Below, in pieces: positions 51,238 through 59,983 of a stretch of 64,000 nucleotides of DNA. The DNA is taken from positions 4,402,001 to 4,466,000 of the forward strand of contig NZ_AP031573.1 of the NCBI RefSeq assembly GCF_041154745.1, written 5' to 3'. Numbering within the stretch: the first letter of the stretch is position 1; the number at the start of each line of letters is the position of its first letter. The notes beneath the pieces were generated by a model. It worked only from the letters and a program-made list of their open reading frames with translations, searched no databases and had not been told where the DNA came from. The position numbers and the translations under genes were made by a program. This DNA comes from Flavobacterium sp. CFS9. Its GTDB lineage: Bacteria > Bacteroidota > Bacteroidia > Flavobacteriales > Flavobacteriaceae.

Positions 51238-52413
51238 ATGGATTATGCAAAAAAACATCATAGCAGGCACAATCAGCCCGCCACAACGCAAAAGGCAGAT
51301 GCTTCTGCACCAACAGCTCGGCAGTTTTATGGCTTGGATGCACAGACCAAAAGATGCGGGGGAAATTCAGAAAGACAGACGAAAATCAGTCCCTGTCCGA
51401 ATGCTTCCGATAATTTTCTGAGAGCGTCATTCCTGCCCAAACTGGAGAAGTGCGAAACCGTACAGCCCCGCAGAGAACTCGAAAAAATGCAGCCGCAGTT
51501 CTACAAATCCCTTTCGCATCTGACGGCTCACTACGGCATCACTCCCATGCAGACAGACTGCTTTGAATCCCCTTACAATTTCGCGCTGTCGCTGTGGGAT
51601 GCGGAGCGGATTCTGAAAAAGCAGTACAAGGACTGCCCCCAAATCAGTCTGATGCAGGACGGTGCGGAAACCTATCTTGCCAGTGAGGAAACCTGCGATA
51701 CAGGGACGACCCTGTATTACATACCAGTCGAACCGCTTTATTGGATGAGCCACGATGCGAGGTACAAAAGAAATGCCAAACTGCTTTTAAGCGTGTTTTG
51801 CTATCTGTACCATATTGCAGATGTCCCCTACTACAGACAGCAGGACAGCTACCTCTACTGGATGTATGAAATGCACAGGGAATGGACGGAGCAGGACGAG
51901 GAAGGCGAACAGAGAGAACGCTTTTTGCATGAGTTCGACAGGGCTGAACTTATCGGGGTCTATATAGAAAAAAAGATATACAATCCCATCAGCCTGAGGT
52001 TTTTTGGACAGCGCCTGCTCGCCTTCAAATGCCGTGATGCATTCGACAGGGAATGCCTGTCGGCTGCACAAAAAGCGCACAGGCTGTTCAGCGACTATCC
52101 CAAAGAGCGCATATTCCGAAACGCCCCCGCCTGCTCTGAGGACGGGCAGGACGAAGAAGAAAGCGAAAGCATCCCGATGCACAAATACATTTCCTTTATT
52201 GCGCATACCAAAGGATGGCTCTATGAAACCCTTGAGCAGAGCATCAACAACGAGTTCAACGAATACAGCCAGATGCACGAGCCGACCATCTTCAAAAGAT
52301 TCAACGATAATGCCGACACGCACCAAAGCCTGGACTTCGAGCGCAGGTTCTTTTCCCTTTTGGATGACTTGTGCGGACTGCTGTATAACTATAAATCAGA
52401 CGACGATGAATAA
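51238..52413 (+). CDS. unrecognised PRTRC-cluster protein (F-like position)
   Basis: A 391-residue protein. The first 85 residues are basic and low in structure (AKKHHSRHNQPATTQKADAS). The remainder looks folded: FALSLWDAERILKKQYKDC, then TLYYIPVEPLYWMSHDARYKRNAKLLLSVFCYLYHIADVPYY, and the end RFFSLLDDLCGLLYNYKSDDDE. I do not recognise a named domain; the place in the cluster corresponds roughly to PRTRC F. Its stop overlaps the start of PRTRC B by eight bases, so the two are translationally coupled. Confidence 0.8.
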   Translation: MDYAKKHHSRHNQPATTQKADASAPTARQFYGLDAQTKRCGGNSERQTKISPCPNASDNFLRASFLPKLEKCETVQPRRELEKMQPQFYKSLSHLTAHYGITPMQTDCFESPYNFALSLWDAERILKKQYKDCPQISLMQDGAETYLASEETCDTGTTLYYIPVEPLYWMSHDARYKRNAKLLLSVFCYLYHIADVPYYRQQDSYLYWMYEMHREWTEQDEEGEQRERFLHEFDRAELIGVYIEKKIYNPISLRFFGQRLLAFKCRDAFDRECLSAAQKAHRLFSDYPKERIFRNAPACSEDGQDEEESESIPMHKYISFIAHTKGWLYETLEQSINNEFNEYSQMHEPTIFKRFNDNADTHQSLDFERRFFSLLDDLCGLLYNYKSDDDE

Positions 52414-53134
52414 TGCAAAAGATATTACCAGCCAGTTGGGCGTCCTTTACCATCCAAAGTCCGCACTTGTATTCTATCAGAGCCAGTCTGCGGAAAGGAC
52501 GGTGTATGTGGAGCATTTCGATATGGACAAGGACGGAACGCCAGTCAATGCACACCCGCTGACTGAGCGTGAGGCGCAGGCGCTTGCCAAGGCACTGGTA
52601 ACCGACAAGCAGAAGCAGACCGCCTTTCTCAAATCCGAAGGCATCCTTGCAGCAAACATACTGCACATCATTCCAAGCCTTGACAGGGGCGCTGTGCTTT
52701 GGTACACCAAACCCCAAAAAAGAACCCTGCACTTTATAGAAAGCCTCGGCATTGCGGACGGCAGGGCTAGCCTGCCCGCCATGATATGGCAGGCGACAAG
52801 AAACGGTCTCAGGGTCTTTGCAGTTGTCGGAAACAGAAGACCTACAGAGAATACACCGCTATTTCACGCACCTCTTCTGAACATCTACGAGGATGGAAGG
52901 GTTTGCATGGGGTCGGTCAGCATCAGGATTAAGAACTCCGCCTCGCTTGAAGAATTTACAGGCGCTTGGGAGGATTATTTCTTCAACAGCTACTTCAGCC
53001 ACCTTATGGGTAACAACAGTCCCGTAAAAGGCTGCTGCATAAGCCTGTGGAAAGACCTCATTGAATCAGGACGACCTTTCCCAAACGAAGTACTGAAAAA
53101 AAACAGCAGAACACTTAAAAGCCTTTTGCCATGA
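52406..53134 (+). CDS. PRTRC system protein B
   Basis: A 242-residue protein with the PRTRC B pattern: LGVLYHPKSALVFYQSQSAERTVYVEHFDM, RGAVLWYTKPQKRTLHFIESLGI and the LPAMIWQATRNGLRVFAV segment, then FHAPLLNIYEDGRVCMGSVSI. The start at ATG 52406 gives the family N-terminus; a longer frame upstream lies within the previous gene. It ends at 53134, overlapping the ThiF gene by four bases (ATGA). Confidence 0.92.
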   Translation: MNNAKDITSQLGVLYHPKSALVFYQSQSAERTVYVEHFDMDKDGTPVNAHPLTEREAQALAKALVTDKQKQTAFLKSEGILAANILHIIPSLDRGAVLWYTKPQKRTLHFIESLGIADGRASLPAMIWQATRNGLRVFAVVGNRRPTENTPLFHAPLLNIYEDGRVCMGSVSIRIKNSASLEEFTGAWEDYFFNSYFSHLMGNNSPVKGCCISLWKDLIESGRPFPNEVLKKNSRTLKSLLP

Positions 53135-53934
53135 AAGCAGTAAAGACCAAAATGCATTTTGCAGACCCTTATCTCGTCAGCCCCACAAACCCGCTGACCG
53201 TAAACCTTATAGGCGCAGGCGGTACAGGCTCGAAAGTGCTGACCGCCCTCATGGAAATGAATTACAGCCTCGTGGCGCTCGGACATGCGGGACTGTCCGT
53301 CCGCCTTTGGGATGACGACCTGATAACCGATGCCAATCTCGGCAGACAGCGCTTCGCACCCTGCGAAACAGGCCTGTACAAATCCGCTGCCCTTATCAAC
53401 CGTGCCAACCGCTTCATGGGTACGGACTGGAAAGCCGAAAGCGTAAAATTTGAAAAGGATGCGCTTGGAAGACCGCCAAAAAATGCGCAGGCAAACGTTT
53501 ACATCACCTGCACGGACAGCGTGCAGTCCCGATTTGATGTTGCGGAAATCCTCGCCTCACTTCAACGAAACAGCGCGCAGAGGGACACTCCAAAATACTG
53601 GATGGATTTCGGCAACAGCCAGTATACGGGGCAGGTCGTACTGTCCACCATTTCGGAAATCAGACAGCCCGATTCCCAAATCTATCAAACCGTCCCTGCC
53701 CTGCCCTTTGTCACCGACGAATTCGGGGAACTGCTCAAAGAATCCGAAGCGCTTGACGGCACACCGAGCTGTTCGCTTGCCGAAAGCCTAGAAAAGCAGG
53801 ATCTGTTTATCAACTCGGCTCTTGCGCAGTTGGGATGCTCGCTCCTTTGGAATCTGTTCCGTTTCGGGATGACCGAAAACAGGGGATTCTTCCTGAACCT
53901 CAAAAACTTCCAGTCCAATCCACTTAAGGTGTGA
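53131..53934 (+). CDS. PRTRC system ThiF-family protein
   Basis: A 267-residue E1-like protein. The nucleotide loop is TVNLIGAGGTGSKVLTALMEMNYS, then VRLWDDDLITDANLGRQRF, the R-finger region and CTDSVQSRFDVAEIL. ThiF-type enzymes adenylate the C-terminus of a ubiquitin-like or peptide partner. A catalytic cysteine cannot be assigned with certainty. The small PRTRC C protein encoded upstream is a plausible partner. It ends the operon, with a hairpin terminator after it. Confidence 0.93.
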   Translation: MKAVKTKMHFADPYLVSPTNPLTVNLIGAGGTGSKVLTALMEMNYSLVALGHAGLSVRLWDDDLITDANLGRQRFAPCETGLYKSAALINRANRFMGTDWKAESVKFEKDALGRPPKNAQANVYITCTDSVQSRFDVAEILASLQRNSAQRDTPKYWMDFGNSQYTGQVVLSTISEIRQPDSQIYQTVPALPFVTDEFGELLKESEALDGTPSCSLAESLEKQDLFINSALAQLGCSLLWNLFRFGMTENRGFFLNLKNFQSNPLKV

Positions 53935-53953
53935 TGACCCGCAGATGCGGGCG

Positions 53954-53993
53954 GCAAAAAGGGCTCCCTTCCTCTGGTCGGGTGCCTTTTTGC
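53954..53993 (+). terminator. hairpin terminator after the PRTRC operon
   Basis: GCAAAAAGG pairs with CCTTTTTGC across a 22-base loop that has its own short stem. A second small hairpin (CCCGC/GCGGG) lies at 53939-53952. The remainder of 53935-54256 shows no gene. Confidence 0.65.
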
Positions 53994-54256
53994 GTTTTGG
54001 CGGTGCATCCCTAATGCCAAAAGGCACAGAGCGCCCTTTTACCATAAGCGATGCGGGAAGCTTTCACAAGGGATCCCCTATCCCTTCAACTGTGCTGCGG
54101 GCTTCTTTTCTTTCCGCTCCGGCGTCCAAAGAAAAGATTCTGTGTTATTATCCAAATCTTTTTACAAATAACTTGCAGAAGTTTAGACTTTGATAATAGC
54201 ATTAAAAAAAGCTAACTACAGATAATTATATTGAGTAATTTAGTAATAAAAATAAT

Positions 54257-55057
54257 TTGAAAAAATCCGTAACCATAAAGAGTAAAATTGAATCTGCAGA
54301 ACTGATAAAAGTTTCAACATTCAGAAAAGGCATCCGCAAAACAGAACCGCATAAACACAGCAGTTATTTTGAAATTATATATCTGTCGCAGGGAAGCGGT
54401 ACGCACACTATTGATTATACACAATTCCCTATACTACCGCCAACTGTATTTTTTGTCCGAAAAGAACAAGTACATCATTGGGATATTGCCTCAGTACCTG
54501 AAGGTTATGTATTGCTCCTGAAAAAAGGATTTGTTGATAAATCGCTGGATAGTGAGCTGAAAAGAATTTTGTCTCAGGTAAGTGCATTAAGCTGCCTTCA
54601 TCTTGAGCAGAACAATGCCATATCAATATTATTTCAGTTGCTTATTGATGAGAAAGATTTCAGTGTGACAGAAGGGATATTAAAGGCATTATTGGCAAAA
54701 ATCATCAGTACTCCTGCATCTTTTCCTGTCAATAAACATAAGACCAATAACACTATCTTGTTATTTAGGGAGCTCCTCAATCAGACAGATGATTTAAAAA
54801 ATAATGTTGCTCACTATGCCGGGCAATTAAACACGACGCCCCAAAATCTAAATGCTATCTGTAGAAAAGAGCTCAATCAGCCAGCGGCAGATGTTATAGC
54901 AGAATACATGATTAGTGAGGCAAAAAGATTATTGCTCTATACCGATAATACTGTTTCAGAAGTAGCGTATACTTTAAACTTTAATGACACTTCTCACTTT
55001 ATAAAATATTTCAAGCGTCATACAGGTTCCACACCGCAGGTATTTCGCAGTCTTTAA
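54257..55057 (+). CDS. AraC-family transcriptional regulator
   Basis: A 266-residue regulator. The N-terminal cupin-like part has EPHKHSSYFEIIYLSQGSGTHTIDYTQFPI. The C-terminal double HTH is NVAHYAGQLNTTPQNLNAICRKEL and TVSEVAYTLNFNDTSHFIKYFKRHTGSTPQVFR. It starts at TTG 54257, the first codon after an in-frame stop at 54236. It is AT-rich, unlike the PRTRC genes to its left, and opens a cargo block with the chromate transporter. It may respond to the block's substrate; that is inference. Confidence 0.9.
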   Translation: MKKSVTIKSKIESAELIKVSTFRKGIRKTEPHKHSSYFEIIYLSQGSGTHTIDYTQFPILPPTVFFVRKEQVHHWDIASVPEGYVLLLKKGFVDKSLDSELKRILSQVSALSCLHLEQNNAISILFQLLIDEKDFSVTEGILKALLAKIISTPASFPVNKHKTNNTILLFRELLNQTDDLKNNVAHYAGQLNTTPQNLNAICRKELNQPAADVIAEYMISEAKRLLLYTDNTVSEVAYTLNFNDTSHFIKYFKRHTGSTPQVFRSL

Positions 55058-55141
55058 GAGCTACCATATTATTTTCAAATATACCGTCATTATACAATTC
55101 ATTGTATGAAGTTTGCAAGACAAACTAAAAACAGGGATATC

Positions 55142-55615
55142 ATGAGGTATTTTTTAATTCTACTATCGTTAACGCTCTTTCCTGCCTGTAATCAAAAAAT
55201 AGAAACAGCGCAAGGCAAATGGATAAAAGGTACGGAACAGGAGAAACTGGAAATCATAGAAAATCAGTTTCGGGGTTTTGATAACACAATGGTCGAAACT
55301 GGCTATCGCTACCAGGAATTATTTTGGGCGGGACAGGATGAAAATTGGGAATATGCGCATTATCAATTAGAGAAAATACAAAAAGCAATCGAAAACGGAT
55401 TGGAGCGAAGACCTGAACGTTCGGAATCAGCAAAACATTTTCTAAATGTAACTCTTCCAGAAATGGGAAAAGCTCTTGTAAAAAGAGACACCGCTGTATT
55501 CAACAAAAATTTTCAAGTGCTTACCAATAGCTGTATAAGTTGCCATGCAATGGAAAGAGTTCCATTTTTTACTGTAAAAACTCCAACAGAAAGACAATCA
55601 CCGATAAGAAGATAA
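55142..55615 (+). CDS. c-type cytochrome lipoprotein, cytochrome-c'-like
   Basis: A 157-residue protein. It has a lipoprotein signal with lipobox FPAC (Cys 16). The single haem site CISCH is near the C-terminus, after helices that suit a four-helix cytochrome c' fold (ETGYRYQELFWAGQDENWEYAHYQLEKIQKAIENGLERRPERSESAKHFL). It should sit on the outer or inner membrane facing the periplasm. Starting at ATG 55142 gives the signal peptide; the longer frame does not. Its stop overlaps the PAP2 start (TAATG). Confidence 0.85.
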   Translation: MRYFLILLSLTLFPACNQKIETAQGKWIKGTEQEKLEIIENQFRGFDNTMVETGYRYQELFWAGQDENWEYAHYQLEKIQKAIENGLERRPERSESAKHFLNVTLPEMGKALVKRDTAVFNKNFQVLTNSCISCHAMERVPFFTVKTPTERQSPIRR

Positions 55616-56193
55616 TGATAGAGTCTATAAAACAATTAGATATAGATATCCTGCTTTGGCTAAATGGCAGCCATAGTGAGTTTTGGGATAATGTAATGTG
55701 GTTTGCCAGTGAAAAATACACATGGCTCCCTTTTTATGGATTTTTGTTATCGATGTTGATTTGGAAATATCGAAAAGATGGGATTTTTATGATATTGCTG
55801 ATAGTTTTACTGATCACTATAAGTGACCAGCTGGCTTCAGGAATATTCAAACCAATATTTGAAAGATTACGACCTAGCCACAATCCTGATTTAATAAATA
55901 AGCTGCACATTGTTAATAATTACAGAGGTGGAAAGTTTGGTTTCATATCATCCCATGCAGCCAATGTTTTTTCCTTGGTATTCTACCTGACGCTCGTAGC
56001 CCGGGACAAACTGAAATGGCTGCCTTTTGTTCTTATCCCCTGGGCAGTATTTGTCAGTCTTAGCAGGGTTTATCTTGGAGTGCATTATCCAGCAGATATT
56101 GTTGTTCCAGCCGTTCTGAGTATTCCTATTGCTTTGCTTGTGGCCCGAATTTACAATTTGTATAATCCGATTATAATAAAAAAATTCGCTTAA
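55615..56193 (+). CDS. PAP2-family membrane phosphatase
   Basis: A 192-residue membrane protein with five to six helices. The phosphatase motifs are KPIFERLRPSHNP (KxxxxxxRP), GFISSHAANVF (PSGH-like, here SSHA) and SRVYLGVHYPADIVV (SRxxxxxHxxxD). It probably removes phosphate from undecaprenyl pyrophosphate or a lipid phosphate at the outer face of the membrane. The start overlaps the stop of the cytochrome gene, and the DoxX gene begins one base after its stop, so all are co-translated. Confidence 0.92.
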   Translation: MIESIKQLDIDILLWLNGSHSEFWDNVMWFASEKYTWLPFYGFLLSMLIWKYRKDGIFMILLIVLLITISDQLASGIFKPIFERLRPSHNPDLINKLHIVNNYRGGKFGFISSHAANVFSLVFYLTLVARDKLKWLPFVLIPWAVFVSLSRVYLGVHYPADIVVPAVLSIPIALLVARIYNLYNPIIIKKFA

Positions 56194-56194
56194 T

Positions 56195-56626
56195 ATGTTC
56201 AAAAAAATCATTAATACCGACAACTCAAAAACCACAATTATAATCCGCTTGATTGTTGGTGCAGTTTTCTTTTCTGAGGGAGTTCAAAAATTTTTATTTC
56301 CAGCCATTCGTGGTGCTGGCCGCTTTGAAAAAATCGGATTTCCATCACCTGATTTTTTGGGAAGTTTTGTTGGTTTTTTCGAAATCCTATGTGGAATTTT
56401 ACTTTTAGTGGGTCTGCTAACCCGTTTAGCCAGTATTCCGTTAATCATAATAATGCTTGTTGCTTTCGCAACTACCAAAGCTGAAGTATTGTCAAATGAG
56501 GGCTTCTGGGAGCTACTTCATGGAAGCCGTACTGATTGGGCAATGCTTTTAGGAAGTATATTTCTCTTAGTTAAAGGTGGCGGTAATTGGTCTATTGATA
56601 AAATCTTAATGAGGCATGGGGCGTGA
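56195..56626 (+). CDS. DoxX-family membrane protein
   Basis: A 143-residue protein with four hydrophobic helices. It has the family parts RLIVGAVFFSEGVQKFLFP, GFFEILCGILLLVGLLTRLASIPLI and the C-terminal DWAMLLGSIFLLVKGGG. DoxX proteins are small quinone- or thiol-linked membrane proteins of uncertain work, often in stress operons. It overlaps the chrA start by 11 bases. Confidence 0.9.
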   Translation: MFKKIINTDNSKTTIIIRLIVGAVFFSEGVQKFLFPAIRGAGRFEKIGFPSPDFLGSFVGFFEILCGILLLVGLLTRLASIPLIIIMLVAFATTKAEVLSNEGFWELLHGSRTDWAMLLGSIFLLVKGGGNWSIDKILMRHGA

Positions 56627-57746
56627 TATTCGTATAAAAAAAATTGCCGAACTCTTTCTCAAACTGGGATTCATCGGTTTTGGAGGCCCAGCAGCACATA
56701 TTGCAATGATGCAGCAGGAAGTTGTCGTCAAAAGAAAATGGATGAGCGAACAGCATTTCTTAGATTTATTGGGAGCAACCAATCTTATACCCGGTCCCAA
56801 TAGTACTGAAATGGCGATACACATTGGCTACGACAAAGGGGGCTGGAAAGGACTGTTGGTTGCAGGCCTTTGTTTTATTTTACCAGCGGTTTTCATTAGT
56901 GGTATTTTTGCCTGGCTGTACAAACAATACGGACAGTTACCCGAAATACAGCCGTTTATTTACGGTATCAAACCCGCCATTATTGCCATCATTATCGGAG
57001 CAATTTTTCCATTAGCCAAAAAATCGATTAAGTCAATTTTATTAGCATTTATAGGTATCGCTGTATTGGTCTTGTCTTTATTCGGGATCGGGGAAATGTA
57101 TTTAATGTTTGGTGCAGGCCTTTTCGCATTGGGTGTGTTTTATATTAAAGATCAAAAAAACATTACGTCGCAAAGTTTTATTCCTGTTCTTTTTTTTCAA
57201 ATTGCAAACAATCAATTACTTTCAGAAACAAACACCAGATTATTTTGGGTGTTTTTAAAAATTGGTGCTATTCTCTACGGAAGCGGTTACGTTTTATTCG
57301 CTTTTTTAGATACGGAATTGGTAGCAAACGGATTACTTACACGACAGCAATTGATGGATGCTATTGCAGTTGGCCAATTCACTCCAGGTCCTGTTTTTTC
57401 ATCAGTTACATTTATTGGTTATCAAATCAATGGAGTATCCGGGGCTGTTATCTCAACGATTGCTATTTTTCTTCCATCGTTTGTATTGGTAGCATTACTT
57501 AACCCTCTGATGAAAAAAATGAGAAATTCTAAGGGGTTGTCAGCTTCACTGGATGCTGTAAATATAGCATCTGTTGCCATTATTATTGCTGTTTGTTTAA
57601 CAATGGGTAAAGAAACCATTACCGATTGGAAGACAATCAGCATAGCAATGATTAGTGCTATTATCGTTTTTAAATTCAAAATAATCAACAGTGCATTCAT
57701 TGTCTTGGGTGGCGCACTGCTTGGCTATCTATTATATCAATTTTAA
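56616..57746 (+). CDS. chrA: chromate efflux transporter (ChrA)
   Basis: A 376-residue membrane protein of the two-domain CHR family, the usual length. The first domain starts FLKLGFIGFGGPAAHIAMMQQEVVVKRKWMSEQHFLDLLGATNLIPGPNSTEMAIHIGY, and the second half repeats it with FLKIGAILYGSGYVLFAFLDTEL and AVGQFTPGPVFSSVTFIGYQI. These are the CHR signatures. It should export chromate from the cytoplasm. It is the last gene of the AraC-to-ChrA cargo and has no close terminator before the IS110 element. Confidence 0.93.
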   Translation: MGRDIRIKKIAELFLKLGFIGFGGPAAHIAMMQQEVVVKRKWMSEQHFLDLLGATNLIPGPNSTEMAIHIGYDKGGWKGLLVAGLCFILPAVFISGIFAWLYKQYGQLPEIQPFIYGIKPAIIAIIIGAIFPLAKKSIKSILLAFIGIAVLVLSLFGIGEMYLMFGAGLFALGVFYIKDQKNITSQSFIPVLFFQIANNQLLSETNTRLFWVFLKIGAILYGSGYVLFAFLDTELVANGLLTRQQLMDAIAVGQFTPGPVFSSVTFIGYQINGVSGAVISTIAIFLPSFVLVALLNPLMKKMRNSKGLSASLDAVNIASVAIIIAVCLTMGKETITDWKTISIAMISAIIVFKFKIINSAFIVLGGALLGYLLYQF

Positions 57747-57886
57747 TTTTATAATAATGTATTGAATATCTGACTTTCATAGGTATAAAAAGGCAATAGT
57801 ATTTATAGGTAATAGCAAATAAACTAATACCTCTTCAAAGAATTTATGTGGTGAGATAACTTAACGATAAGTAACTCAACTCTCCA

Positions 57887-58927
57887 TTACATAGCTATTG
57901 CTCCAGAAGGCAAAATTTGATATGCATATTCCGGATTATAATAAGAATTGTTTTTCCAGAGGATAAAAGTCAATTCTAATATTTTTCTTTGGATGGCAAC
58001 AATAGCTTTCATTTTAATGCCATGCCTTGAAACCAATCTTAAAAAGATATCTCTGAACCTTTCATTGGTTCTAATCGCAGCCAGTGCCGGAAAGTGCAAG
58101 ACTTTCCTTAAATTCCGATTACCCCGTTTGGATATACGTGGTTTGGATTTTACGGAGGTCCCAGATGTCTTTTCTCTTACATCTAATCCCGCATAACTGA
58201 CCAGTTGCCTTTTATTTTTTATGAGTTCGAAACCGTTGGTTTCAGCGATAATGGTGACGGCAGTCAAATTTCCAACTCCAGGTATAGAAGATATTACTTT
58301 CATCTTTTCTACTAGTACCTCATCTCCTTTGATGAGTTTAGCAATTTCTTCCCGTATCTCCTTTTCCTGCGTATCAATCAAAGCTATTCTTTTGTTTGTT
58401 CTTTTAACTGACTTTTCACTTGATTTTGCAGAAGTACGTTCAGCATGCAATTGATTTTTTAACATGGTACGTTCCTGTACCAACTGCTCACGTTCCCGAC
58501 AAAGCTGCCTCAAATCGTTGAATATTTTTAGAGGAGGTTGCCAAACTTCCAATTGCCTTTCCAGACCAAATCTGGCAATTGCTTGTGAGGCACTCTTGTC
58601 AGTAATCGTTCTTATATCAAGTGTTCTCACATAATTACTAATTTTGTTTGGTAAAACGATACTGACTTGTTTTTGAACACTGCATAGATAATAGGCTAAA
58701 GATTCATGGTAAACCCCTGTTGCTTCCATTACATAACGTACTTCCGTTGCGGTTAATGTTTGCTTATTAACCCACAATACAAGACTGGAAAATCCTTTTT
58801 TAGTATTGGGAAATACTTTGTAAGCATAAATTTCAATACTGATCTGCTCGTCCATCCGACCAAGTGACACAACTAATTCCTTTTGCGCAACATCAATTCC
58901 GACTGTCTGCTTTAATAATATCTTCAT
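57887..58927 (-). mobile_element. IS110-family transposase gene
   Basis: A 346-residue IS110 recombinase. The RuvC-like N-terminal domain begins VGIDVAQKELVVSLGRMDEQ (first Asp) and has VMEATGVYHESLAYYL (Glu). The C-terminal Tnp domain holds VISSIPGVGNLTAVTIIAETNGFELI and KRGNRNLRKVLHFPALAAIR. Start at 58927 gives the family N-terminus. IS110 elements have no usual inverted repeats, and the ends cannot be fixed by eye. The non-coding flank upstream (58928-59160) may encode the guide RNA. It lies between chrA and the broken GIY-YIG gene. Confidence 0.94.
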
Positions 58928-59160
58928 CTTATTTGGTTTAGGTAAGTGATAACCTTTTTTTATCTTTTCTCCTGAGTGGATATACTGGCTATACGACCTC
59001 AAATAGGAGTGTATTCCTTACATTCTGTTCAGATTCTAAAAGGTTAAAGAAGAGGAGGCAGTCTCTTTTCTTGAATATACCATAAAGGCTATTTAAAGCA
59101 AAATCTGCTCTCGCTCTTCTTCACTTAGATTATATTATACAAACATAGGAGAAGCAAAAG
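58928..59160 (-). ncRNA. candidate bridge RNA region of the IS110 element
   Basis: This is the 5' non-coding flank of the transposase, read on the minus strand. A TTTGTATAATATAATC promoter-like stretch at about 59130-59145 precedes sequence able to form hairpins (for example AAGAAAAGAG with CTCTTCTT near 59045-59070). In IS110-type elements such as IS621 the non-coding end upstream of the recombinase makes the bridge RNA. That this stretch does so is inference. Confidence 0.4.
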
Positions 59161-59210
59161 AAACCCCTTAAACACGCCTATTATTATTTCAATCCCATTC
59201 CGGCATTTTG

Positions 59211-59218
59211 TATATTTG
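59211..59218 (+). promoter_or_regulatory. TAnnTTTG -7 box before the GIY-YIG gene
   Basis: TATATTTG ends 17 bases before the ATG at 59236, so the broken nuclease gene still has its promoter. Confidence 0.5.
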
Positions 59219-59235
59219 GAATTATTCCATGCAAA

Positions 59236-59810
59236 ATGAAAATAGATACAAAAGACCTTGTCAGAAAATCGGAGCGGTTTGCCCTTGATTTATCGCAGCA
59301 GATATCACAAATTAGGTTAAAACCATTTTTGGAAACCTCATTCCACTGCTCCGAATTCAGGGACAAAAAAGTGCTAAAAAACATCTCCACAAAATTGCCA
59401 AAAGCGGCTTTCCGTTGATCTATGTCTTTGAAATCAAATCTGCAGCCAAGGTAAAAACGCTGCTCAAGGCATTTGAAGCATATCATGCACTGAACCTTCT
59501 CAAAACAAAAAACGAGGACAGGGTAAATCTTTCCAAGTACAATAGGAAATCATCCTCGGTTCTTTATGTCGGAAGCTCGACAACCGATTTCAGAAAAAGG
59601 GTCAAAGACCATCTCGGAACCCAAAGCTCCCGCACCTATGCCATGCACCTCTGCAAATGGGACGGGGATCCGGATTACGAGGTGGCCATATCGGCCTATC
59701 AGGTAATTTCGCAAAGCGACCCGGCCGTCGAGCGCTTCATTGTGGAGATCCTGGAACAGCAGCTCTGGGACGTTCTCCAGCCCGTATTCGGCAAACGCAG
59801 CGGTCTGTAG
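59236..59810 (+). pseudogene. GIY-YIG nuclease-like gene broken by a frameshift
   Basis: Two overlapping frames form one protein. The first (59236-59418) ends KLPKAAFR-stop. The second (59415-59810, opened only by TTG) continues LIYVFEIKSAAKVKTLLKAFEAYHALN, then SSVLYVGSSTTDFRKRVKDHLG and AVERFIVEILEQQLW. A Pro codon before LIYVFE is formed if one C is added near 59412 (TTCCG to TTCCCG), giving a continuous protein of about 191 residues. The second part has the YVG...R...E pattern of GIY-YIG nucleases. It is either a real loss, a programmed shift, or a sequencing error. Confidence 0.75.
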
Positions 59811-59895
59811 ACGCGGGAACAGCCTTAAAGCCGAACCTAAGACTACAGCACTTAAAACATTGCAAAACAATATCTTAAAATTTACAATAAAAATA

Positions 59896-59927
59896 AAAAA
59901 CCGACCTATCTGGCCGGTTTTATTTTG
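59896..59927. terminator. bidirectional terminator between GIY-YIG gene and traN
   Basis: AAAAACCG pairs with CGGTTTTA around a short loop, flanked by A and T runs. It lies between the two convergent units. Confidence 0.8.
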
Positions 59928-59983
59928 TCCGCACGTTAAGGAATTTACGTTGGACATGCACTTCTATCCTGCACGGATTTCCT

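Noticed and set aside
53945..54193. An 82-codon frame after the ThiF gene
   Set aside because: It begins inside the terminator region and reads as proline/serine-rich low-complexity sequence.
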